9,817 nt of DNA from positions 1 through 9,817 of the forward strand of contig JAUVJV010000045.1 in NCBI GenBank assembly GCA_030592245.1, written 5' to 3'. Position 1 is the stretch's first letter. Each line of letters opens with the position of its first letter. The DNA comes from Candidatus Eiseniibacteriota bacterium. GTDB taxonomy: Bacteria; Arandabacterota; Arandabacteria; Arandabacterales; Arandabacteraceae. The notes under the pieces were generated by a model, which worked only from the letters and a program-made list of their open reading frames with translations, ran no database searches and was not told where the DNA came from. Below, piece by piece: positions 1 to 6,273 of the stretch. The position numbers were made by a program, and so were the translations under genes.

Positions 1-51
1 GGCAATGCCCTGCGGGTGAACATCCAGTACCAGATTCCGGTGGGAGGTTAG
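1..51 (+). CDS. C-terminal end of an upstream protein, possibly an outer-membrane barrel (partial)
   Basis: Frame 1 is open from the window edge to a TAG at 49-51 and encodes the last 16 residues, GNALRVNIQYQIPVGG. The alternating polar/hydrophobic stretch VNIQYQI looks like a final beta-strand, and the neighbourhood is rich in outer-membrane proteins. The fragment is too short for family assignment, and no promoter or terminator is visible before the next gene 49 nt downstream, so the two may be co-transcribed. Confidence 0.45.
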   Translation, partial: GNALRVNIQYQIPVGG

Positions 52-100
52 GGGCTTCTTCATGTTCTTGCGGGACGCTGCGGCGCCGGGGAGGTAGGAA

Positions 101-781
101 ATGGGAATCCGTGACAAGCTCTTCAAGAGGAAACCGGAGACTGAAGCCGACAAGGAGCGCAGCTTCAGGCAACTGGGACGGCTCCAGACCCTTCTCGACG
201 TTATCTTTGCCCTGATGATCCTCCAGGTTTTCCTGATCCTTCCCCGGCCGACCGGAGCGGAGATGGAGAGCTCGAGAGACCTTCTCGTCTTTCTCGGAGG
301 CTTCTCAGGCAGATATGAGATGGTGATCGTCGGCATCATACTCCTGGTTATCTACTGGAGCCAGAACATCAAGGCCTTCGGTAACCTTGCGCGAACCGAC
401 GGAGTCCATGCTACGCTATCCATCTTTCAGGTCTTCTTTCTTCTGATCTACCTGTATTTCGTGAGAATGGGAGTGGAGTTCAAGAACGATATCGCGTCAT
501 TCGTTTTCCAGAGTGTCTCTCTGGCGCTCGTCGGATTCACCGCCGTCATCGCATGGTCTTATGCGATCAAGGACCGCCGCCTGATCTCTGACAGCCTGAC
601 CGACCGAGAGGCCCGGGAGTTGCGTTTCACCTTCATGTCTGAGCCCATCACGGCGCTCATTACCATACCTTTCTCATGGCTGAGTCCGCTTGCCTGGACA
701 TTAGCCTGGCTTGCCAATATTCCCATAAGCATGCTGCTAAGGCGCAGGTTGCCCAGGGAACCTATGGAGGCAGGAGATTGA
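101..781 (+). CDS. TMEM175-like (DUF1211-type) integral membrane protein
   Basis: 226 aa, ATG at 101 with a strong Shine-Dalgarno GGGGAGGT (88-95) 5 nt upstream. No signal peptide; the N-terminus is charged. Hydrophobic segments lie near residues 28-47, 73-86, 104-121, 131-156 and 182-213. Two stretches resemble the TMEM175 family of small potassium-channel-like proteins. One is an Arg-x3-Leu-Leu-Asp motif (R27...D33, followed by VIFALMIL) at the position of the family's Arg-x3-Phe-Ser-Asp. The other is a W86-x2-N segment followed by a basic/aromatic loop and an all-hydrophobic helix. The F-S of the FSD filter motif is replaced by L-L, so channel function or ion selectivity cannot be assumed. 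The stop overlaps the TTG start of the next gene, so the two are translationally coupled. Family assignment is by recalled motif and is moderate; a generic membrane protein is the alternative. Confidence 0.6.
   Translation: MGIRDKLFKRKPETEADKERSFRQLGRLQTLLDVIFALMILQVFLILPRPTGAEMESSRDLLVFLGGFSGRYEMVIVGIILLVIYWSQNIKAFGNLARTDGVHATLSIFQVFFLLIYLYFVRMGVEFKNDIASFVFQSVSLALVGFTAVIAWSYAIKDRRLISDSLTDREARELRFTFMSEPITALITIPFSWLSPLAWTLAWLANIPISMLLRRRLPREPMEAGD
766..780 (+). promoter_or_regulatory. Ribosome binding site and TTG start overlapping the upstream stop
   Basis: GGAGG at 766-770 lies 7 nt before TTG at 778-780. The TTG shares two bases with the TGA stop (779-781) of the membrane-protein gene. Starting here gives a textbook signal peptide, whereas the in-frame ATG at 676 would add 34 charged residues encoded inside the upstream gene. 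This overlap indicates termination-reinitiation coupling. Confidence 0.8.
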
Positions 782-1704
782 TCCGGTCTGTAAATAGAAC
801 ATCTTCAGTTGCAGGCCTTGCCTTACTGCTAATCCTGTGCTCGTTGTTGTTTCTCGCCACCGGGTTGAGCGCCCAGGTAATGGAGGCGCGGCTCTACGCA
901 AATGTGCCCGTGGGTACTCATTTTGCCGGGGCGAGCTACAGGTACTCGAGCGGCGAGATCATGGTGAACAGTGCTATCATCGAAGATCTCCGGGGAGACA
1001 TTCACATAGTGATGGCCGGCTATCTCTATGCATTCGATGTGGCGGGAATGACGGCGAAGTTCGATGCGGCCCTGCCGTATATGTGGATGAATGCAAACGC
1101 GCTTCTGGAAGGGGACCCCGAAAGCCGCAACTGGAACGGACCTGCTGACCCCAAGTTCCGGCTGACCTTGAGTTTCATGGGTGCCCCGGCGCTCACCCCT
1201 CAGGAGTTCGCCGGGTACCGGCAGAAGACCATTGTGGGTGCAAGCCTTCAGGTAATACCGCCCTGGGGCAAGTACGATCCCAACCGGTTGCTCAACATAG
1301 GGGCTAACCGGTGGACTTTCAGGCCCGAGATCGGGGTGTCGCATGCGGTCCGGAAATGGGTCCTCGAGGGCTATGCCAGCGCCTTTCTGTTCACCGACAA
1401 TAAGGACTTCTCTGGTGGGAACACCCTGACCCAGGAACATGTCGGCATTTTCCAGTTTCACACCATCTACAGATTCAAACCCAGGTTCTGGGCGGGCCTG
1501 AACTGGATATACACTGCAGGCGGTGAAACCAAGGTTGATGGTGTGTTCAGGCATGACTTCCAGGCCAACAACCGGCTTGGAGCCACCCTGGCCATCCCGG
1601 TTGCCAAGCACCACAATATCAAGGCCATCTGGTCCTCCGGGGTAACCACGCGCATAGGCGGGGACTTTGATAACTTCATGGTCGTCTATCTTTACAACTG
1701 GTAG
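778..1704 (+). CDS. Outer-membrane transporter-like protein, phenol-degradation MetA family
   Basis: 308 aa when started at TTG 778. Residues 1-32 are a Sec signal peptide: basic n-region MIRSVNR, Leu-rich core, probable cleavage LSA|QV. The mature part is rich in short amphipathic strands and Gly/aromatic residues and ends in YLYNW, a typical outer-membrane beta-barrel C-terminus. The segment around PPWGKYDPNRLLNIGANRW, then RPEIGVS and a Gly-Asn-Thr-Leu-Gln strand region, matches what I recall of the Phenol_MetA_deg (meta-pathway transporter) family of about 280-320 aa. Such proteins are assumed to be outer-membrane channels for hydrophobic compounds, but most are uncharacterised. It is coupled to the TMEM175-like gene by the TTGA overlap, so both products may be made in a fixed ratio. 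The substrate cannot be read from the sequence. Earlier starts are rejected because they lose the signal peptide. Confidence 0.8.
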   Translation: MIRSVNRTSSVAGLALLLILCSLLFLATGLSAQVMEARLYANVPVGTHFAGASYRYSSGEIMVNSAIIEDLRGDIHIVMAGYLYAFDVAGMTAKFDAALPYMWMNANALLEGDPESRNWNGPADPKFRLTLSFMGAPALTPQEFAGYRQKTIVGASLQVIPPWGKYDPNRLLNIGANRWTFRPEIGVSHAVRKWVLEGYASAFLFTDNKDFSGGNTLTQEHVGIFQFHTIYRFKPRFWAGLNWIYTAGGETKVDGVFRHDFQANNRLGATLAIPVAKHHNIKAIWSSGVTTRIGGDFDNFMVVYLYNW

Positions 1705-1843
1705 CACAAACGGGGTTTCAACCAATGCTTGAAGTCTATAGAATTCGGATACGAAAGCGAAGGGAGGTAAGTGGGTTCGGTTGGGGCCAATGATTCGTGG
1801 GGCTCTGGCATTCAGGAGTGGTTTTTTCCAATAGGAGGGAGTT

Positions 1844-3448
1844 ATGCATCAACCAAAGGGAAGTCTCGGTAGGGCCTCGGCGTGGGCTGCTGTGGGTACA
1901 GTGTTAGCTACAGGGGCCGTGATGTCGGCTGCTCAGCCGGCCAGGGCCCAGGACAAGCCCAATATCCTGGTGATCTGGGGTGATGATATAGGCTGGTCGA
2001 ATATCAGCGCCTACAACCTCGGGATAATGGGATACAAGACCCCCAATATCGACAGGCTGGCCGAAGAGGGGGCGATGTTCACCGATTTCTATGCCCAGCA
2101 GAGCTGTACGGCGGGTCGCGCATCGTTCATCACCGGGCAACATCCGTTTCGTACCGGTCTCCTGACCATCGGTATGCCGGGCTCTGATCACGGCATTCCC
2201 GACTGGGCGCCGACGCTGGCCGACCTGCTCGGCCCAGAGGGTTATATCTGCGGCCAGTTCGGCAAGAACCACCTGGGCGATCAGGACAAGCATCTGCCGA
2301 CCAATCACGGCTTTGATGAGTTCTTCGGCAACCTCTACCACCTGAACGCGGAAGAGGAGCCCGAGACCTACTATTACCCCAAGGACCCGGCTTTCCATAA
2401 GGAATTCGGGCCGCGCGGGGTTATCCACGCATATGCCGACGGCAAGGTCGAAGACACCGGACCGCTTACCCGTAAGCGCATGGAGAACGTCGACGAGGAA
2501 TTCCAGACCGCGGCCATGGACTTCATCGATCGCGCCCATTCTGATGGTAAGCCTTTCTTCGTCTGGCTGAGCGCTACCCGCATGCATGTCTGGACGCGGC
2601 TTAAGCCAGAGTCGGTGGGACGCACCGGCATCGGCCTCTACCCGGACGGAATGGTAGAGCATGATGATGCCGTGGGCAGGTTGCTCAAGCAGCTCGATGA
2701 CCTGGGCATTGCCGACAACACCATCGTTGTCTATAGCACCGATAATGGTGCCGAGTCCTTTACCTGGCCCGACGGCGGCATAACGCCGTTTCACGGTGAA
2801 AAGGGAACTACCTGGGAAGGCGGCTTCCGGGTTCCGTGCCTGGTGCGCTGGCCCGGCGTGGTTGAGCCCGGCACCATCTACAATGAGATCATGTCACAGG
2901 AGGACTGGATACCCACGCTGATGGCCGCCGCCGGTGTGAATGACATCGTAGGGAAGGTCAAGAAGGGTTACCGGGTAGGCAGTAAGGAATTCCGCGTCCA
3001 TCTGGATGGCCATGACTTCATGCCCTTCTTCAAAGGCAAGGTCAAGGAAAGCCCGCGCAAGTCCATCATGTACTTTAGCCAGGGTGGCGAGCTCAATGCG
3101 GTGCGCTATGCTGACTGGAAAGTGCACTTCGCGCAGCAGTCGGGAAATATCGCTACATCCACCCGTGATGTAACGAGCTGGCCCGCGCTCGTCAACCTGC
3201 GCGCCGACCCTTATGAGGAGATGATGTTCGAGGCCGAGATGGGTTACCTCAGGTGGTACGTCGACAATATGTGGATATTCGTACCGATCCAGGGCGTGAT
3301 CAAGGACTTCCTCGCGACCATACCGGACTATCCGTTCCAGATGGGCTCCAGCATGAGCGCCGCGGGAATCAACTACCAGATGCTCCAGGACCAGGCCGCC
3401 ATGAAGCGCCTGCAGGAGCTCGAGACGATTTCACGGCCGAGCAACTGA
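1844..3448 (+). CDS. Exported arylsulfatase-type (type I) sulfatase
   Basis: 534 aa, a usual length for the family. ATG at 1844 follows AGGAGGGA (1833-1840), and an in-frame stop lies just upstream. Residues 1-35 look like a Sec signal peptide ending ARA|Q, so the enzyme acts in the periplasm or outside the cell. Sulfatase hallmarks are all in place: metal-binding D47-D48 in the first strand; the active-site signature C88-T-A-G-R92, whose Cys is converted to formylglycine in this family; G-K141-N-H143-LG; D300-N301-G; and H317-G-E-K320 before the W-E-G-G-F-R-V-P segment. These residues bind calcium and the sulfate ester, so the protein appears catalytically intact. The likely reaction is hydrolysis of an organic sulfate ester; the substrate is unknown. 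It needs a formylglycine-generating enzyme or an anaerobic maturase, which is not in this window. A strong terminator follows 24 nt after the stop. No clear promoter is visible in 1705-1843. Confidence 0.93.
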   Translation: MHQPKGSLGRASAWAAVGTVLATGAVMSAAQPARAQDKPNILVIWGDDIGWSNISAYNLGIMGYKTPNIDRLAEEGAMFTDFYAQQSCTAGRASFITGQHPFRTGLLTIGMPGSDHGIPDWAPTLADLLGPEGYICGQFGKNHLGDQDKHLPTNHGFDEFFGNLYHLNAEEEPETYYYPKDPAFHKEFGPRGVIHAYADGKVEDTGPLTRKRMENVDEEFQTAAMDFIDRAHSDGKPFFVWLSATRMHVWTRLKPESVGRTGIGLYPDGMVEHDDAVGRLLKQLDDLGIADNTIVVYSTDNGAESFTWPDGGITPFHGEKGTTWEGGFRVPCLVRWPGVVEPGTIYNEIMSQEDWIPTLMAAAGVNDIVGKVKKGYRVGSKEFRVHLDGHDFMPFFKGKVKESPRKSIMYFSQGGELNAVRYADWKVHFAQQSGNIATSTRDVTSWPALVNLRADPYEEMMFEAEMGYLRWYVDNMWIFVPIQGVIKDFLATIPDYPFQMGSSMSAAGINYQMLQDQAAMKRLQELETISRPSN

Positions 3449-3472
3449 TTGGACTCTGGCTGTATGACCATA

Positions 3473-3511
3473 GGGTGCGCCCGCGAGGGTGGGCGCGCCC
3501 CTTCTTCTTCT
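3473..3511 (+). terminator. Rho-independent terminator of the sulfatase gene
   Basis: Inverted repeat GGGTGCGCCC (3473-3482) and GGGCGCGCCC (3491-3500) forms a 10-bp stem with a single G-U pair and an 8-nt loop. It is followed by the pyrimidine-rich tail CTTCTTCTTCT (3501-3511). It sits 24 nt after the sulfatase stop. The tail is interrupted by C residues, so efficiency may be below that of a pure T run. Confidence 0.8.
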
Positions 3512-3531
3512 CCTCGGAGGATACCCCGGGG

Positions 3532-4035
3532 ATGAGTAAGGCCCCGGGATGCTCGCCCTATGGCGGGTGGAAACATCCCGCCGAGGTGTTCCGGGGCGAC
3601 ACCCATCTCAATACCAGCAACTTACTCGATCCAAGGTGTTTCGGCGTTATCCTGGGTCCGGAAGAGGCGTTCCGGCTTGCCCGCGGCGATGAGGTCGTGA
3701 TCACTCATGGTGAGCCTCTGAAGCTGTCCCATCCTCTTGACTGGCTGGTTGTCTCGGATCATTCGGAGGTCATAATCTCATTCAGCGAGGGAAATCCACC
3801 TCTTTCCAATCCTACAGCCACTGACATCGTATTCAAGAGAAGCGTCGAAGCTACTCTTGGAGCCACACCCAATGCCGTCATGCCCGCGTTGTCACGACAT
3901 CGCTCTTCCCATTGCCGCCCAGAAGGGATCAACCAGGGGGTGTTCGAGCGTCTGCCTTTTGCCTGCCTCGCTTATCCAGAAGCCCTCATCCTTTGGCAGC
4001 AGCTGTCCGATCGCCTGTGCAGGAATCCCCTTTGA
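3532..4035 (+). pseudogene. Truncated remnant of a DUF3604-family protein
   Basis: An open frame of 167 codons starts at ATG 3532 with GGAGG at 3516-3520. Residues 8-79 match the N-terminus I recall for DUF3604 proteins, usually around 600 aa: S-P-Y, then GDTHLNTSN, FG-x-x-LGPEEAFRLARGDEV, LSHPLDWLVVSDHSE. These contain the PHP-like metal-ligand motifs (D-x-H-x-H and D-H). Similarity fades after about residue 105 (position 3846), and the last 144 nt are antisense to the convergent gene, so at least four fifths of the protein is missing. The second His of the GDTHLHT motif is Asn27 here, a further sign of decay. DUF3604 genes are often seen near sulfatase genes, so the pair may once have been a unit; the terminator at 3473 now separates them. 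Loss through a deletion that brought in the minus-strand gene is the simplest explanation. It is unlikely to encode a functional enzyme. Confidence 0.68.
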
Positions 4036-4965
4036 CTCTAAATGCGAGACCAGCTCGGCGGACTTATGCTCCTTTACGCATATAAGCAGGGTGCCTTCGC
4101 TGATCGATATCAGGGGGTCCATGCCGAAGTGGTCGCAGATCGCCCGCACCTCGGGGAGCACCACTATCTTGTCCTTGTCGATCGCGATTCCGGCACCGGA
4201 TGCCTGGGCGATCTCGAAGCAGCCACCTATTACGCCGCATTCGGTGGCGTCATGCATGGCCGTCACGCCCTCATCCCTGACGCCGATCTCGACGGCCGCT
4301 AGCGCATCGTCCACCGTGGACATCTTGAAGAAGAGGTCCTGCCCCTTCTTAAGCACATCCTCGCCAAGTTTGTCCCGGATAATATCAGAAAACGCGCAGG
4401 CGAAGATGCCGGTGGCCTCGATCGCGGCACCCTTGGTGATAACCACGACATCCCCCGGCTTGGCCATGCCCTGGTGGAGATACCTGTCCTCGGGACCGGT
4501 CGCCATGAAGGTGGCTCCGCCCACCATGGGATAATCGGTTCCGGCATATCTCGCCGTGTGTCCCCCGACCACAGCGGCGCCATACCTTTTGCTCTCCCTG
4601 TGAAAGATCTCCCATATGGTTGCGAACTGCTCCTCGGTCATGCTCATCGGGAGGTTGAAGTCGACCATCACATAGGAGGGAGGGAAGCCGCATGTGGTCA
4701 CGTCAGAGGCCAGGATATGCCAGGCGAACCAGGCCGCCTGCTCAAAACCGTACTCGGGCACGATGAATATGGGGTCGGTGGTGACGGCCATCACCTGGCC
4801 GTCTCCGATCTTGACCACGCCGCAGTCGAAACCGTGCTGTGGCCCCACTATGACTTCCTTCCGCCTGCTACCCAGTCGTGGGTAGATGACCTCATCGAAG
4901 AAGTCTGGCGATATCTTGCCTATCGCCGGGAACTTAGCATTAACCTTGGGACCGCCCTCGGCCAT
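3892..4965 (-). CDS. AIR-synthase-fold (PurM/HypE/ThiL-like) protein, TPP-riboswitch controlled
   Basis: 357 aa; start ATG 4965-4963 with AGGAGGT (complement of 4971-4977) 5 nt before it. The protein has the two-domain AIRS plan. The N-terminal domain (about 35-140) carries G45-F-D47, T62-T-D64-P, an L-A-S-D88-V segment equivalent to the N-D/S-D metal-ATP motif, and G134-G-H-T137. The C-terminal domain (about 165-345) carries K169-P-G-D, T177-K-G-A and M237-H-D-A-T-E-C-G. These resemble HypE and ThiL ATP-binding residues. It lacks the C-terminal PRxC tail of HypE (it ends GRAMS) and the Cys/Sec-Lys glycine-rich N-terminus of SelD, so neither name fits. An upstream TPP riboswitch makes a thiamine role likely: an alternative thiamine-phosphate kinase or another ATP-dependent step in pyrimidine/thiazole metabolism. 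The exact reaction is not known. It is the only gene in its apparent transcription unit. Confidence 0.85.
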   Translation of the reverse strand: MAEGGPKVNAKFPAIGKISPDFFDEVIYPRLGSRRKEVIVGPQHGFDCGVVKIGDGQVMAVTTDPIFIVPEYGFEQAAWFAWHILASDVTTCGFPPSYVMVDFNLPMSMTEEQFATIWEIFHRESKRYGAAVVGGHTARYAGTDYPMVGGATFMATGPEDRYLHQGMAKPGDVVVITKGAAIEATGIFACAFSDIIRDKLGEDVLKKGQDLFFKMSTVDDALAAVEIGVRDEGVTAMHDATECGVIGGCFEIAQASGAGIAIDKDKIVVLPEVRAICDHFGMDPLISISEGTLLICVKEHKSAELVSHLESKGIPAQAIGQLLPKDEGFWISEAGKRQTLEHPLVDPFWAAMGRAMS

Positions 4966-5088
4966 CGGAAACCTCCTTTTGCCTCGGCGCCATGTGCGGC
5001 GTCCTGTCCAGGTTCATAGTCTGTCTTAATTCAGGTCTGTCTCGATCCGGTGCCGGGGACGCGATAACGGGAGAGGAGTGAGTAGAGC

Positions 5089-5179
5089 GTGCATCCCTAC
5101 GCCGGCATTACCCGGATCAGGTTCGAGGGGTCAGTGAACGCTCACTCTCTCAGCCCGCGCCTGCGGGCTCCCCCAACAC
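5089..5179 (-). promoter_or_regulatory. TPP riboswitch (THI element)
   Basis: Read on the minus strand, the aptamer shows the conserved blocks in order. GGGGGAGCCC comes first, then a P3 hairpin with arms GCCCGC/GCGGGC, CTGAGA (complement of 5148-5153), ACCCCTCGAACCTGATC (the CCTGATC at 5121-5115), a CCGG/CCGG P5 stem, and TAATGCCGGCGTAGGGA (5110-5094). P1 can form between GTGT (5179-5176) and GCAC (5092-5089). Thiamine pyrophosphate binding normally lowers expression of the downstream gene. The start codon lies 123 nt further on. I see no convincing intrinsic terminator in that stretch, so control may be at translation. Confidence 0.96.
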
Positions 5180-5195
5180 CAGTTGTGTCCTGCAA

Positions 5196-5225
5196 CTTAT
5201 ATCACACTTGCGTTATATGTATCAA
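5196..5225 (-). promoter_or_regulatory. Sigma-70 type promoter for the TPP-riboswitch transcript
   Basis: On the minus strand, -35 TTGATA (5225-5220) and -10 TATAAG (5201-5196) are separated by 18 nt, each one base from consensus. A transcript would begin near 5189, about 10 nt before the 5' arm of riboswitch P1, which is where a riboswitch leader should start. Confidence 0.72.
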
Positions 5226-5259
5226 GGCGTATATATCACAGACAGGTACTTCAGAACAT

Positions 5260-6048
5260 CTAAAACCTGAAGATCACACCTACAGCCGGTCCGGCGATCC
5301 TCGCGTTCAGGCCTATCTTGTCATCACCGCTTCCTTCTTCGTACCTGATGTCGAAGGCGCGGTACAAGGCATTGATCCATAGCCAATCAGCGAGCCGGAA
5401 GTCAAACCGGGTCCAGGCATTCCAGGTGAACTCGGAGCCTATGCCAAACCCTCCGATATCGCCTGCGGCCGCGACGGTGAGGGCTTTGGCCATCCGGTAG
5501 TGCAGGTATCCGCCCACTATGGGGTCTATGAACTGCCCCGTCTGCTCAAGGTTCTCGCCATTGGACTCTTCGAGAGTGTTCTTAAGATGGAAATAGCGTC
5601 CCCCCACGAGGACTCCGAGGGACAGGTAGCGGATCTCCCTGTTGTCCCGATCCCTCTGGTCGAGGACGACCAGGGTGGATCCCAGTTCGTGGTTGTAGGC
5701 CAGGTCCAGAAAGAAGATATTGCTGGCCGGGACAAACTTGTCATCGTCGCCACCAAACTCACCGGTGAGATTGACATAGAAGAGATCAAGGTAGAAGCCG
5801 TTGCCGTCCTTCCAGGTCTCGCCCCTGAGGCTCCCGCCGGCATTGCTATTGTCCCAGACATCGGCGATGCTGGCGTCGATCCCCCGGATCTGGCCCTCTA
5901 TCGTCATCGTGCCCTCGATTCCGGTGAACCACGCATAGGGCATGATCTCCCAGGCGCGCCCGGCGGAGGCGGCCGGACAGGGAAGCATGAACATCGTAAG
6001 CAATACTGCTGCGATAGCGAGCATGGTAGTTATGATCTTTGGCTTCAT
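5260..6048 (-). CDS. Conserved outer-membrane beta-barrel protein of unknown function
   Basis: 262 aa, start ATG 6048-6046 with an AAGGA-type ribosome site. Residues 1-29 form a signal peptide (MKPKIITTM, hydrophobic core, cleavage ASA|G). The mature N-terminus W-E-I-M-P-Y-A-W-F-T-G-I-E-G, the later D-P-I-V-G-G, G-D-I-G-G-F-G-I-G-S block and the final G-V-I-F-R-F match a widespread family of about 250-280 aa outer-membrane proteins. I recognise that family from its WxxxPYxW...GDIGGFGxGS pattern, but I know of no assigned function. The terminal Phe is the usual BAM recognition residue. It is divergent from another barrel gene and has its own strong promoter. I see no obvious terminator after its stop at 5260, and the riboswitch promoter begins only 35 nt further on, so some read-through into the AIRS gene is possible. 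Confidence 0.85.
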   Translation of the reverse strand: MKPKIITTMLAIAAVLLTMFMLPCPAASAGRAWEIMPYAWFTGIEGTMTIEGQIRGIDASIADVWDNSNAGGSLRGETWKDGNGFYLDLFYVNLTGEFGGDDDKFVPASNIFFLDLAYNHELGSTLVVLDQRDRDNREIRYLSLGVLVGGRYFHLKNTLEESNGENLEQTGQFIDPIVGGYLHYRMAKALTVAAAGDIGGFGIGSEFTWNAWTRFDFRLADWLWINALYRAFDIRYEEGSGDDKIGLNARIAGPAVGVIFRF

Positions 6049-6084
6049 ACGGTTTCCTTATCTTTCGGAGCCTGTGTTCCATAC

Positions 6085-6112
6085 ATTATACGCGCGATGG
6101 GATGTTGTTCAA
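6085..6112 (-). promoter_or_regulatory. Sigma-70 type promoter for the minus-strand barrel gene
   Basis: On the minus strand, a perfect -10 TATAAT (6090-6085) follows -35 TTGAAC (6112-6107, four of six bases match) with a 16-nt spacer. The predicted start of transcription near 6078 leaves a leader of about 30 nt to the ATG at 6048. Confidence 0.66.
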
Positions 6113-6127
6113 GCTGTAACCTCTGGC

Positions 6128-6156
6128 GATGCGTGGCCCATATGATGCGTGGCCCA
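6128..6156. repeat. 13-bp direct repeat in the divergent promoter region
   Basis: GATGCGTGGCCCA occurs at 6128-6140 and again, identical, at 6144-6156 (period 16 bp). It lies between the two divergent promoters, roughly 16 nt from one -35 and 20 nt from the other. This is a plausible operator for a shared regulator, though a chance local duplication cannot be excluded. Confidence 0.6.
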
Positions 6157-6177
6157 AGGCGATTCATAAGAATGGAT

Positions 6178-6206
6178 TGGACACGCCGCCCCGCTCCAAT
6201 TATAAT
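6178..6206 (+). promoter_or_regulatory. Sigma-70 type promoter for the plus-strand barrel gene
   Basis: -35 TGGACA (6178-6183, five of six bases match) and a perfect -10 TATAAT (6201-6206) are separated by 17 nt. Transcription would start near 6213, giving a leader of about 60 nt before the ATG at 6274. Confidence 0.75.
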
Positions 6207-6273
6207 TCATATAGAACAAGGCTGAGGCCGATAGAAGCTCTTGGCTGTTATGTCATTGGAGGACAGAGGCTAT

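Noticed and set aside
829..1725. Long antisense open frame of 298 codons on the minus strand
   Set aside because: It mirrors the outer-membrane gene on the other strand, which has a signal peptide, ribosome site and family-like sequence. The antisense product has no recognisable domain.
1798..1828. Weak hairpin followed by TTTTTT before the sulfatase
   Set aside because: The stem is about 5 bp with a bulge, and it sits about 18 nt from the sulfatase ATG with no room for a promoter after it. It is not convincing as a terminator.
1771..1872. Short frame of 33 codons from GTG, overlapping the sulfatase start
   Set aside because: GGAGG is only 3 nt from the GTG, the product matches nothing I know, and the sulfatase has its own good ribosome site.
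1904..2794. Antisense open frame opposite the sulfatase
   Set aside because: The sulfatase has all catalytic motifs; the antisense frame is a codon-bias shadow.
3892..4965. Call of hypE or selD for the AIRS-fold gene
   Set aside because: There is no PRxC C-terminus (HypE) and no Cys/Sec-Lys motif near the N-terminus (SelD); the TPP riboswitch points elsewhere.
5110..5130. GGTTCGAGG resembling a tRNA T-arm
   Set aside because: It is the complement of the conserved CCTCGAACC part of the TPP riboswitch; no tRNA cloverleaf surrounds it.
5500..6225. Plus-strand open frame of 241 codons
   Set aside because: It is the shadow of the minus-strand barrel gene, with no ribosome site or known motif.
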